A stretch of DNA of 64,000 bases from Stratiolaelaps scimitus. Its lineage: Eukaryota > Arthropoda > Arachnida > Mesostigmata > Laelapidae. The notes below the pieces were generated by a model, which saw only the letters and a list, made by a program, of their open reading frames with translations, was not told the DNA's origin and searched no databases. The position numbers and the translations under genes were made by a program. Below are positions 1 through 14,025 of this stretch, in pieces (position 1 is the first letter of the stretch; each line of letters starts with the position of its first letter). Location of the stretch: contig JABWDB010000002.1 of NCBI GenBank assembly GCA_019614645.1, positions 27,827,501-27,891,500 of the forward strand, given 5' to 3'.

Positions 1-1594
1 ACTACGGCCAAACAGACAGCTTTGGTCTTTTCTTCTAGCCACCCGGGGTCTGTGCTGTGTCGGCTAAATGAGTCCACTCGGAGTCGGATTCGGAGCCATT
101 GCCCTACTACGCTCTCAATGACCATAACACCGCTGGCGCCGACATACACTCACAACGATACACACACAGAGAGAGAGAGAGACTGCCGTGCTACCGTAAT
201 GCGCTTCTTCTTACTCTATCTTTCCTTTTTTGCTCTTGTAAGTCGTCTCTAAAGTGTTCGTTCCCTATCCCGAAAAAGGTTCCGTCCCTCGTCGAGCTCA
301 CGGCACTTATCTCTCGCAAAGTCTTGGACTAGACATCTGCAAGAAGAGCCCACTGCCTGTTCTGGTGATGTTCAAATGGACGTCCAGACAAAATCCAGAA
401 CCGAGCCAGTGCTGCATACGTACCCAACGTAGTAACTAGGATACTAACGGCAAAATGGGGTGGGAAGTGGAGGCAGCATAGTAGTGGGCCTGAACTCAAA
501 AAGCTACAAACATTGGTGGACCAGGGACTTCACTCGTCTGGAAAAAGAAGTAGGTCTAGCAGCGGGTAACGTCATGATCTTTCCTCCCCTCTCATCTCTG
601 CCTCTCTCAAGCACTAGTATATAATGGTTGGACTAAGCAAAGACCGACGCCGAATAGGGGTCGTTCTCCCTCTCTCTCTCTTTCTCGTCGCCCTCACAAA
701 TGGAAAAGTCGTCAAGTTCAAATTTACTGCTACTGGCAGCGCAATAGAGTTGGGGCAGAGTTCACACCACGGCCGCGTGCCCAGATATGGCTGTCACTGC
801 GGCGGCATAGATTACGTTTGAGGAGGAATCCACATGGTTTTACACCATTACGCAAAGAATGGATTGGAATAGACGTAGCTCAAAGGCGCATGCATTTTAC
901 GGGGTAGATTCGCAGAGGAAGCAATTGTGAATAGGGCTGAGAAACGCTTCATCGGAAGTAGATGAAGAGAAAGCTGTAGCCGCTCTGAAAAAAAGGAGGC
1001 TAGAAGAGGACCTTAGGGTGAAGTTGGGTCTTCACTGAGACCACGGGTACGGATAGGCAAAGTGTTTTTTTTGTCAACTCGTGGCCACTAAGATTCTCTG
1101 ACTACCGAAGTCACTGCTGTGGAATGTTAAGGAGACAAAACAGTGGCGACTAAGAGTCCTGGGTAAGGGGGTTGATTTTGACATTCCACTTGCGGAAGAG
1201 ATTGGCAACAGATTGCGTTATTTCGAGGTTTTGGACCCTTAGGCTTATAGAAAGCATTGAGCGTTCACAACAGTCGAGGTCCTAGACTACTAATATGGTT
1301 GCTGGTCACTTGTGACTTGAGTCTAGTATCTTGTGTATACTATGGGTTTCGACCAATAGCACCCAGATTCTAACTTGATGTATTCTAGTTGAAAAATTCC
1401 TCTTGTATTCTATCTCAGTCTTCGCCAATACAAACAATTATCCGAATTCAGTATCTCTTTCGCAATAATCATTCATCACTAACTTATTACGTTTCAGTAC
1501 AAATAAAGCAAATTATCTACTTCAAAGCGAAAACAGATTTTTGGCTTCTAACAGCAGCATATTTATTGTCCTGTGTGTGCGTGTATCTGTTTAG
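1..1594. other. Presumed intron upstream of the first visible phosphatase exon
   Basis: I see no exon here. The first phosphatase exon opens at 1595 in the middle of a codon, so at least one upstream coding exon must exist. The N-terminal part of D1, normally carrying the KNRY and YINA-type motifs, is not recognisable in any frame of this stretch. Short pyrimidine-rich runs and a (GA)n run near 168-181 are present. The membrane helix and ectodomain exons should lie outside the window. Confidence 0.5.
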
Positions 1595-1818
1595 GACCTA
1601 ACGATGAGACAGTAGCAGATTTCTGGCGCATGATCTGGGAGAGCAAAGCGTGCGTGGTGGTGATGCTCACCAGGGTGTTCGATTTTGTCCGAGTCATGTG
1701 CACACAGTACTGGCCGACAGAAAATCGTAGGGTAGTTCAGCATGGCAACATCACGGTCACTCTCCTACGAGAGGACACGCTCGCCAATTTCACTCTGCGG
1801 GCACTTCTCGTAAAACAG
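1595..1818 (+). CDS. RPTP exon A: N-terminal half of D1
   Basis: The acceptor TTAG precedes 1595. The first codon is split, with one base upstream, and reads through GPNDETVADFWRMIWE, the conserved core preceding the WPD loop in classical tyrosine phosphatases. It continues through CTQYWPTEN, matching the family CxQYWP motif, and ends in frame after LVKQ at the GTAAAT donor. Confidence 0.9.
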
Positions 1819-4800
1819 GTAAATAAGGGTTTAATAAAGCAGAATTAAACATACTAATGGCATATTAGAACCTGTCTTGAAATTTTATGACCCTTTGCTG
1901 CTCATTGAACCTTTGAATAAGGGATTTAGAATATATATTTATATAAAATAAGAAGATATACAGAGTATTTTTAGGAACTAAATATAGATCAACATTTGCT
2001 AAAATGTTGGCCTAATGTTGAGCTAAAATGTTCGGGACGATTGGCTCATCGGATCGCTTTACGGATTGCGGAAATGAGGCCGCGTATACTTGGCCTTCCT
2101 CCGCCGTCCAGCAGTTGTTAAATTACTTAATGCTCTCCATTGTCGAGGGTGTTGTAAATTCATGATCAGTTCAAAAATTCCAATAAATAATAATCAGCTA
2201 TTGCTTTTTCCTATTACGCTAAACTAATGTTGTTTTGGCGATAACATCCAATTGATAGGGCGCGGAGCAGCGTCAGATTCATCAATTCCATTTCACCAAC
2301 TGGCCGATCCATACACAGCCGTTCTCAAATGCGCTGCTTGACTTCCGGCGACGCGTGAGGGCAGTTTGTCAGCAGTACAGTTCAAAGCACTCGAATTCGG
2401 CTCCGCTTATCGTACACTGTAGTGATGGCTGCGGCCGGACCGGCACTTACCTGGCTATCGACGCGAACCTTGAGCTCGCCGAAGAGGAAGCAGTCTATGA
2501 CGTGTTAGCCTACACTAGACTCCTACGCTCCGCCCGTAAGGGAATGGTCGAATCAATGGTAAGTGCGAATAGTCAAGCAATGCCCTTCGATGTGAATGAC
2601 TGTGATTAGAAGAATAACGAATGCGGGCCACTAAAAGCTAAATAAAAGCATTCATTCAACAAAAGTATTCTGAGAGGCTTATTGCATGTTTTATTCAGAT
2701 CTTGTTGAGGTTTCGCTATTTATAATAGAAATACGACACTAGTGAACTTGGTCCTGTGTGCGTCGAGTTCCGTGAGTGACTATTCAATAGAATGAAATGT
2801 TGTGCTAAAATGTTCACCCTGTTGTGAAAGTAATCAACAAAGAAGAGTGCCCAAGATTTTATATTCCGGTTCAATGTCGGAGGTTAGATTCGGTTGTAAC
2901 TTTAAGTCGACCCAGTGCGTAGGCCCAATCGATCGTCCTCACGCACAATGGGATTTAATGGAACTTATTCGACACTCATGCTGCTGCTGTTGTCCAATGC
3001 TGCTGTTCGATAAGTTGAAAGCATCGTAGCATAGAGGCTAGGGACTTTGTTCCATCGACACTCTCGCCGTTACATGTCTACGCTCGTTGTTTTCCTCGTC
3101 ACTGATCCCTACGAAGCTAAAAAGAGGTGGCAGCAGCCTCGTGTCAAGTGGCAACATTGTTTTGCCATTTTCGCTGGGCCTGCTACTCGGCCTTCAACTT
3201 CGTCTACTTCTAAGGCTACTTTTAGATACCGCATGTGCCTCTCGAGGGTGGAGTTCCAAACTCTGGTCATTTGGGCAGACGGTTGGACGGTCGGGCGGAC
3301 TGACGCTCGGTGTTTTCGACTACGAGTGCGTCTCGACAGACACCATATCCGAGGAGGGCCTCATATGGATGACAGCAAGCTACAGAAGTGATAGCTGCCA
3401 CGGACAGCCATTGTGACAAAGGAGTGAGTGTTCATGCTCCTTGGGTGCTGGGGTATCGTTGGCAGGAGGGAGAATAGAGATGGGGGGGGGAGCAAGGGAG
3501 GGGTGAGAGAAAACAGATGCTAAGGGGGTTGATCACTAGTTGTACGGCTGTGGAATTCGGATTGGACCGGCTGCTGTATGTTGAGAAAAATCATTTGTCG
3601 ATTTGCGCGACAGTAGCTGTGCTTCGATTTCTGATGCCGTCACATCGACGCAAGCCGCCCACGTCAGAATTGACATCACGGGTTGAACGTTGGACTGGTT
3701 CAGTCCCTTTTTTGGTGTTCTCTTCTTTCCGTTTGCCATATCACATGGAATGGCTTTTTCGGAACCATCATGGCTACCTGCACTTTCGCGTCCATTCTGA
3801 TCCCAAATACAGGGTGGGCCAAAATTTGCTGGGTGATTTTCCTAATGACCTTCAGGCCATCGCTAATATTGACCAGAAATCCAGATATTTGCGACTCGAG
3901 GTGTTTCCTATGGACTGCTCCAAGAGTCATTAATGATTTCTCTGCTTGCGTTTATCGCACCTTTGAAATGAAATTCCAATGGAAGCAGTAGGAACTTTCT
4001 ACCCTTGGTTTATATTCCTGTCTATTGTCATACCAGGAGGGAGCACCCATACAAATACAACAAGCAACATGGGTTGCAGATGTTTAGGGAAATACCTATA
4101 CTTAAAATGGCTTTGATGAACCTTTGGATCTCAGATCGTCATCTCCGTCGTGCTTGTCGGACACAATGTACCTCGGAGGTCCATACGAATATATCAATAT
4201 ATAATATAGATAATAATATATATAATGCAAATAATAATACGCCCATTCCAAAGTGCGATTTCGACACCTACCATTAAAGGGAATCTGAGAAAACACCACA
4301 ATTTATAATGAGAATTTATTATCTTATAGATAAATTTGAAATAATCAAGATGAGTTTTAATTGCAATCAAGGAGTACTTTACTTAATGAACACATACATT
4401 TTCATTGGTAGATAGGCGGCATACAACAAAGTGCAAAAAAAGACACTTTCGTACGAACTGAAAAGGAGATGTATTCGTGAGGATCTGGTTAAGGTGTTGT
4501 ACCATTTCAGCAAAGAGATACACGCGCACACATAGACAGAATCAGAGTCAAGCTGGACCCAAGTGTGAGCACTTAACTCACTCATTCAATCAGACCTTTT
4601 TAGCCAGGAGACGGAAAGACGGAAGGACATCGCGTGCTCTTCGGAGTGCTTTGAGTGCTGCGGGGATTGCAGAAGGGCCCACCAACGGTTGAGATGGTAC
4701 CTTGTCCCGCCTTGTGCATCATGTTCACTGTAATATAAAGTGTTTAAGACTCGGCACAATCACTGCCGAACAGTAACAGGCATTCGCCTTGGTAAATCGA

Positions 4801-5169
4801 CGATGTCGTTCTGCCCTGACATTATACGTGCTCTGAAATAGTTAGATACAGTGTCAACGCTATGCAACTACAATACCAGCTCACGTTTATGTAAAACATT
4901 GTGGTCAATTCAATGTGTCCTATTGGTCATATAGCTTCATTATTGCGTTTGCTGCTGTTGATAATGATAAAGGCTTAATTTACATTTAGAAAGAGAGAGA
5001 TTACATCCCAGTAATTGCTTCAAAGCTGCCGTTAAATGTCGGAGGATACACAAGGATACTTGAGGAGAGATGCCTTCTCTGGACACGCAGTCACAGCCTG
5101 CTCGTGAGAGAGATATAGTGAGAACGCTTACCCTCAGTTTGCTTCCATTTTGCACGGGAGCATTTTGAG

Positions 5170-5255
<86 letters not shown>

Positions 5256-8200
5256 TATGCTTAGACGCACTGACTTAGTAAGTGGGAAGTGAGTTACCCA
5301 TATTTCTCTTCATCGTTTCGCGAAAGTTCAAATTTGTTTTACACAAATTCCTTTAAAATAAGCGAACGGTATATTTAGTACAAAAGCGAAAAAATTCAAC
5401 TGTGCACGCAGTCCACGCAGTATAATATTGTCGCTGACGAGGGGGTTCTTGTTAGAGATAGATGTCAAGTACTGTGTCTGGCAATCGTAAGTTTGGTTCA
5501 GTTTTTCCTTCATGGTATTGTTCGCTTCAGTCCCTGGGAGCAGGCTCCTCTGCATTGAACAAGACGTATTACAATACCCGTAGAAGCTGTCATTCACTTC
5601 CCTGTCAGTCAACGACCTTCTCGGCAAAATGCTCTGCTAGCAAACCCTCTATCTTTTTAACATTGCAAGCAAATGCTTATTTTTCTAGCGCCATTTTTTA
5701 CCGATGTTTCTAACGTCATTGGTATACGCTATTCTTCTCGAAGGAACAACTGGAGAGGCCGGCCCCTTTCCCGCCAGCAGACATACAAATATCTATCCAT
5801 TTCACTATTCCCGTGCGATGTGGCGCATTTCACAATCCAAGCGGATCACAGATGTGACGAACTCGGCGGGCCAGGTCCGAGAAACCCGAATACCCATTTA
5901 ATACACAATTCAACCGTTTCAATACGTATTTTCACTGTTTGTCTAAAGTGTGGAATCTGTCATCCACTTGACTTCTTACTATTGAATATAGTGGATGTCA
6001 ATTGGGTATAGTGAAATCGACAAAATTTGTAACAGAAACTGGGCAAATTGTCTACTTTTTAATTTGGCTATTATATAATGCATTACAGGAGCAGTACCTG
6101 TACATCTACGACACGTTAGACGAGGCTTTCATGTGCGGCAAGACTTGGTTCAGCGTCACCGAGATAGCCCACAAGTTTAAGCAAAAGTCGCAAAAGAATC
6201 CCATCACTAGGGTCAATGACTACCAGCGAGAGTATGCGGTAAGTCTCCGCCCGGAGAGGAATTTGATGTGTCTGCCTGCCTGTCATTTGCTGCTGATCGT
6301 TTGAACAATTATACGAACGTAAGCAATAAAAGCTTCGAGAAATTTCGAGTGAATAATCTCATGTCATATAATGTAAATGATTCTTTGACTTTCACAGAAA
6401 ATCAGTAAAATGAGCACAAGGCTGTCCATCGGCGACTGCGCCGGAGGTCATCGGCCAGAAAACCGAGAGAAGAACCGTGATATTACCACTGTTCCGCGTA
6501 AGTGTAAAATTATCATTACGATTTTACTATAATCCGAGCATCGATGCGCATGAACTTACTTAAGGCTTGCTTCAGTATTGAGCTACTTAATACGTTTGTT
6601 GAGTGCTGTTCTACCGTTTATCGTTGTTGTATCGTTCCTCTTCGCCTCTAATAAAGATTTTCTACATAAATATTTTCGAAATATATCATTTAATAAATCT
6701 AGCTACAGTTTGAAGCCTTGCTCACATTTTATTATAAGATTCAATCATAAGACCAAGATTCCTGATAATTAGAGATCGGAGTAACCGTAAGCTAACAGCA
6801 ACGAAAGCAACAAAAGCGCCTACTGCTGTAGTGATGTTGTTGAGAAGGGAAGTATAAGTAACAACGAATTGAACCAATTCTATAAGCAACTCTCGTGCGT
6901 GTAATATCAATTTTGCAAAAACACATGCCATAATTAGTCCACTAAAGAATCGATTTTCTAGCAGATATTTACATTTCAATGTAAATGTTGACTCCCCTAC
7001 ACAATGAAACTTTGTTCATATGTATTACAGAGACTGGTGTTGCATAAGACACTACGGAATACCAGTCAAGACTACTCTGTTGAATTCATACGTGCGCACG
7101 AGAGAGGAGCCTTTTCCATAATCAATAATTAGATGTATAACTCTAACCCAATGGAAAACTCACGAAACGGTCGCAGCTATTTTACCGATATGAACCTACA
7201 ATTATTTACAGAGTCCTCATTACACGGTCTAAAGGGAATAACCCCAGAGACTTCTCTGTTACCGAGTCATACTCCAGTGCTACCATATGTTGAATGTCCT
7301 TAACAATCATGAAGCTCGAATTGAATACCAAATAAATAATGACGTGGACTATAGTTTTCAAAGTGAAATGCGAAACCTTAATTGATTGCTGATAATGCTG
7401 ACTATTATTCAATTAATTGAAATGGAGAGGCATGGAGATAATTCGAATCTGCTCGCTTTCGCGCAGCGTAACTTTATAGTAGTTTTTATATGGGTTCCTA
7501 AAGCAATTCAATTTAATGGCATACATTGAACTATAGGTATATATATGGGCATGAATATATGCATGAATTATGGGCTCGCTTGTTCAACTAGACGCATTTA
7601 ACTCCGAAACATGCCCCATCGGAGATTGTACTGCTCCAAAGGGGCTGGACATTGGTTTGACAGACCCCATTTCAGAACTGGGTATTGCCAAAAACCAAAA
7701 ATCTTTGCGTGTGGGTTGCTCGAAGACAGACAGTCAATTAAATTACTAAAGCTGAAATCGGCAGAAGGTCAGAGATACTTCACACAGTTTATTCAAATTT
7801 CTTTTTCTTTCTTAGAAAAAAAGGCATCAGTATGCATTTATTTTTATATTCATTCATCTAAATTCAGATACCCAGTATGACATTAATTTCTATTGTATTT
7901 CTAACGGGCACTGTTGATTGCACCTTCTCTAACCTTACTTAAAACAACGTCTTGAAGTTCATACAAAGTCAGCCGTTATTAGTACAGCTAATTGATAAAT
8001 ATTAGATCCTAATGATCAACATGGTAAGAGAGTAAAACTCGATGTTTGCGCTTTTTTGTGGAAGCTGTATGTGGTCGACCTGAACAAAACCGCGGTACAA
8101 AGCAAACAGAGATGTGTCCAGGTATGGAACAAACGGACAGTGTGTCCTTCATTTCCTTGGGAAATGTTATTCCATTGAGTTGTTGCAGGAAGCCCGAGCA

Positions 8201-11200
8201 GAAATTCATCATTTATATTCCTGCATCATATTCCTTCGTCCATTGTATTTGTCCAATGAAGGGTAAATTATGGAAGAGTTTTACTATTTGCATTTTTCGT
8301 GCCGGATTAAAAGCTTGTCCTAGCACCCCGTCTTGTAATATTACTCGTCATCTTGTAATATTTTCTCCAAATGGAGAGCGGCTATATTTGTTTGTATTAT
8401 TCTATATTTGTTGCTTAATGTATACCGATAGATTCACTGGCAAGAGATTAATCAAGTCCACACGTCAATGCACTTGGGGATTGTGTTACTAAACCAAGAG
8501 AGACAAAGAGACAGGGGGAGTTGTATCTAGGCTTATGTTTAAACGGACAGCAAAAAGGAGTCACGTAGGTTGACAATGTATGGTGTGATCCTATGTTAAT
8601 ATGATATTTGCTTGGATGAATCATGAGCTCTCAACAATTTCAGCTCATTTTCTCCTAGACAACACAAGTGGTATCCAGCTGGTACCCTCGCAATTTGAAC
8701 AGCGTTGGGGGAATAAAACACAAATTGAAAACTGTTGCTGAATAGGGGTTTCCCACAATATCATCGATGGAAACACTTCCCGGGGACAGTTAAAGGAATT
8801 TAGATTTTTTTTTCGGGCTGACTCTTAGCCAACATTTAACGTCCACGGTACAACTGCTTTTAGCATCGTTTCGTAAGACGGACCCCTAAATGCAAATGTG
8901 CAACTGAGGGGATCGAACCTGTGCACCTACGTCGCGATCGAACCCGTCTCCTCCGATTGCGAGGCGCACACGAATGCCCCACCAGGCCACCGGGCTCGAC
9001 AAAGGAATTTAGGCTGCATAAGCTGATGAACTAGTATTTGACTAGTTTCGCATGACACCATTTCTCAGCTAGTGCAGAAGAACGTTGTCCACTGAAGCAA
9101 AACTGAATCTCGGTACAACGAACACCGCAATCAAGTTCGAACTGCTGCTGAGGCTTGTTGTTTTGTTGTAACTAAGCTAAGCATGTGCAAACATATCTTA
9201 GAATTTGTTTCTTGTGCAAATCACACAGCGGCCCCAATGGTTCATTGAATACGACCTTTCTTCTAAATTTTTTTAGAGAACACTCACTAGCGTTTTATTT
9301 TATGGTTAAAGTTGGGTGATAATTCCACGCATGAACATGTAAAAGTACTAATCAAACTAAACTTACATTAATCTCTTTAAGAGGAACCTTCACCAATAAA
9401 TCCTTATTTTAGCAAACGATCTAGAATATTTAGCAGAAGGAGTTCCCACTTATCCAGTCCTCAGAGTGCTCAAAATTGCGTTACCCCTTTGCATGTCTGA
9501 AGGAAATCTCGTCAAGTTTGTCATTAAGATGATTGAAATGGGCTTAGTGTGTAAGAAGACCATTGATGGAACAATGTCTCGGAAAGTGTTTAACACAACC
9601 GATTAGTTTACTATGATTGTAGCATCCTAGAGAATTTAATTGGATTTATTCCTGTTGAAAATTTTCAGCGGACAACTTCCGGCCCTACCTTACGACTTTT
9701 CAAAGTAACGACAACACCGACTACATCAACGCGGTATTTGTAGACGTACGTAGAACGGTGATGAACGATCCTCCTTTGAAAGCGAAATTGCCTGAGTATT
9801 TTCTTTCACATCAACAAACAGTTGCTTAGATAATGCAGCTCTTCCTGTTACCGAACATAAGCCCCCAGATGCAAGAGCCTTCAGCTGACGACGCTGAACA
9901 CTTGGACTGTTGTATTTATAGTGACGACAATTTTTGAGGTTTGCCATGCGTGCGTACGCCATATGATATGTAGTACAATGAACTTCTGTTCATTCTTCTG
10001 TGCATTTGGTGCCAGGCCAAAGGAATATAATCAATAATGTTTGTCGTTACTTTTATTGATAGTATGATGCTCAAATTTCGATTCATTTGAACTATTTCTG
10101 CTAACAGGGTAATGTACTTACTTTAATAGTCATTTGTATAAAGGGAGTCAGGAGGTTAAAACAATGACTACGACATATGTTAAGGAAAGCGGGTTACCTG
10201 AGGCCCCCTATTAAACTTGAACTTTAAGTTTAAATTTGACCCTCTAAATATTATTTTTCTAATTACGAGATCGTTTTATCGATCTTGTTCTTGGTGCCTT
10301 GTGTTGCGGATCTTGCTGTAGGGTTATACGCGAAGTAAGGAGTACATCGTGACGGAGTGGCCCTTACAGAGCACAGCGCAGGACGTCTGGTCTCTAATCT
10401 ACGATCACGGATGCAACGCAGTTGTCATCCTCTGCGACCCTCCTCCCTCACACGTACGTATGGAAAAACAAACAAACCTAAATGGCTCACGTCTGTCTGC
10501 TGTATTTTTAATTATGGAAGCACCGAGTTGCCTTCTCAACCGTCAACTTTTTCCAACAGGGGGTGGTCTGAAATGTTTGTGCAAAAGTTCACTCCTTGGC
10601 TATTTAGCCAGGGCTCTTGTTATTTTAAACTCGCTACATTCGTTGCCATTCCACTTATTAGGTATGAGGAGATCACGTCCAGAAACATTTGACATACGCA
10701 GTCACTTACAATACAGGGTTAGATGTAAATTCAATTATGATAATATGTGGCGAGAAGCCTCTGCGACACTATGTTTCTACCATATATGCACTCCCACGTG
10801 ATATTGGAAATGTAGCTAAGGCAGAATAAGGCAAGCCTTAAGCAATTAGAATACAATGCAAATGTTGGATTGTCGAATAGTAGTCAATTCCATTCACTCA
10901 TTCAAATTGTGGTTTATTGACGGAACTGCAATTGTTTTACAATTCTTGAGTTCTCGTCAAAAAATTATAAAGAACATTATCACATAACGGTACATACAGC
11001 TGTTGACAGCTCTACTAACCGAAAAGTACGATACAGAATTCGAATATGAAATATACCAATGCTTCGTAGTATAAGCAGCAATATAAGTGGGATGCTCTGG
11101 ACACAAGCAAACCTAGCCCAGTAATACATTCCTAACTTTCAACGAAAAATATATACAGTTTTGCCATATATACAGATTGCACAATTGTGGAAACGTAACG

Positions 11201-13993
11201 ACATATTCTATAACATAGTAGATTATAAAATGTTCCAGGCTGCAAATATTGGACACCAAAATTATACACAAATAATTCTTAGATAATAGCATTAAAATAC
11301 ATTTTTGCCTCTCTTGCAAATTTTTCAATTCGGATTTTTCTTGTCCCCCCCCGCTCATGTCCCCCGTTATCAAATATATGAATGTTCATTGTTACAATAA
11401 AATAATACTGATCTTTCTTCTGAAGAAACTTCTGAAGAAACTTGACTTCCATGAGGTTTACCAGGCAATGGTGAATTTGTCATATTATTTCGTAGTAACC
11501 CATTACACATTCAGTATTGTTACGTAACTTTTATATATTCCTCGTCCTATTCCGCTCCTGTATCAATGTTACAGGTCAAGCAGACGCTTCTAATTAATCT
11601 CAATAGCTTCGACCAATTTCTTAAAATCAGATCGCCAGACCTCACACATACAATAATAACATGCCATGTTGATACTACTAATCTGTTGCACGAGTTTGCA
11701 TAGAATCCAGGATTCATAGTTCAATGTACAATTTTAATTTACCTTTGTACATCCTCCAATAGACGTTTCCCGCATTCTGGCCGACGGAGAGAGACAAACG
11801 CATGAAGTATGGGCCTGTATTTACCGTTGACGTCGTCTCCTACTCGCATTACCAGAAGATCAAGTCGTGGATATTCCGGATCAACAAGAAGGTTAGTTAA
11901 TGGGTCCCATCTTTTTAGGCATCATTTGTATCTACACGAGATTAAAACGTACATTCAAGCTGACATCGGCTCTCGGACATATCCCATCGAAACAGTCAAC
12001 ATCAGTCTAAGGCTGCGCAGACACGTAACTGCCCATTATTATATGATTACTTAAGGAACGGGTCACATGTAGACTTTTTGGCAGTAGTGAGCACATGTAT
12101 GGATATTTATCTATTTATTTATAGGCACAACAAGCAGGGGGTGGGTGTGGGGGGAGAGGATAACTCGATAACAGAGCCCCAAACGAAATTGAACTCAGCT
12201 CGACTTGGTCGTGCTTCTTTTCCACCCCGAGGCGTTTCACGCTCAGTGTGTATATGCTAGTCGCCTTCGCCATGTACAGGCGAGCTCTGACAAATAGAAA
12301 GAGACCGTGGAAGAGATAAGGAGAGAATACGGACGACGGTCGCCGCAAAAACATTTGCATTCCATGATCAGACTCACACCCAATACCCAAAACTCAAGAT
12401 TCGAGCTGAAGCTGTAAAGCACTCACTCCAAGAAAAATGCTGGCAAGGCCACAGATAGAATCGAAGACCAGTATATAGCTTAATCCTAAAGCATTAGCGT
12501 TTTTGTATAAAATCGGTTAACTACCCATTGCTGGGAGGCCGAGGGGAGTAGATCGTTGGTCTCCAACATTTGGGAGCCTGACTTGTTTGGGTTCTGCAAG
12601 GTCGCGTCTATTTTTATTAGGATTCTTATTGATAGCGTCTAGACGTTACGTCTGACCGACATGAAAGCAATTACAATCCAGCCCTAATTGTCATGCGTTC
12701 GATTCGATGTAGTCCGAGCGAGGAAATAGCCACCTATTTCGATGGGATGGAATGGGCAATATTCTGCGATAAAAACTGCGATGCAATTATCTGCAATTGG
12801 GAATATCCATATGTACTCCATGTCGATTCAGCGGATTCATAAGGGACCCCCTCACAGATATGCGAGCGACCATCGTTATTTAACCTTACCTAGAGACTGA
12901 AAAGGAATAATCTTGGGATTTAATTTGGTGAAAGTCGTGTAAGAACCATCATATATTTTAAGCCTCTTTTTAGGTAGAGATAAAATCTCATTTCTAATCC
13001 ACTTTCAATACAATCATCAAGTATTCATATGAATTCATCGTTTGTTGCATTTGTGTTAGTATAATTTATATAGAATAATAGAATAGCTTATCTCGCACTG
13101 TAAAACGCCTTTGGCAGTGACACGATGAATTTAAACAATTGAATTCGCTCTTGGAAACGTTTACAGTTAATATTTAGAAAGTAGTAACGGTCCATCAGTG
13201 AACTGAGGACCTTATGATTGCATTATTTTACACTTGGTATTATGTGAGCCCACTAGGGGGTCGGACAACTCTTCTTCTGAACAGATGCCATGTTTTCTGT
13301 TGTTACTCGAGCCTGATTTGTCCGTTGGGGCTGTGCTGACTAACTGACTATACGGTACTATTTGTGCTCGTTTCCACCAGGATTTGCTAAGTTTGTCCCA
13401 GCGAGCAAACAATCTATCCTTTCCTCTACCGTTTCTCTTCTAACAGCATCAGACAAACCTTTTGACGTAAGCCAAACATCGCTATGCCGCTCACGTCTCA
13501 GGTGGGCTCTATGCTGATTGCACCTGACCCTTCAGGTGTCTTTCGCAGTGGTCAGACACACACACACACTTCTAGACATGGACGAAGTATACGATAAACA
13601 CGTGTACACATACCAAACGAATCCCCACAGCAGGAGCAACAACAACAACGGCAGAATCTATGACCGTTTTGTACCGATTGAGCGGTATACATTATCGTAT
13701 GTAATACAATAATCACTTAATTACATTACAAGATCCGACACAAATGGTTCTGCGATAATATACATAGCAATATTTGGGACTTTTCTTCTCGTATTGACAT
13801 GATTCCAAATGGTATCTCGTACGATTGTTGACCACATAACTCTTTCTAGTTATACTATATAGAATAGAATACTTGAATAGATTGTATATAAGACGAACCT
13901 GTTATGCAGTGTTCTGTACAGTTACGTAATTGTTGGATAAATCATGATAATAATAATCACACGACAAATGGATATTCGTGCCTACGTAGTAAA

Positions 13994-14025
<32 letters not shown>

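Noticed and set aside
3517..3933. 138-codon plus-strand frame with overlapping minus-strand frame
   Set aside because: No recognisable domain on either strand and it sits in an RPTP intron. A CAGGGTGGGCCAAAA motif inside it recalls a mariner terminal repeat, but no matching inverted end was found.
8046..8492. 148-codon plus-strand frame
   Set aside because: Atypical composition, no motif, lies in an intron next to a SINE; treated as chance.
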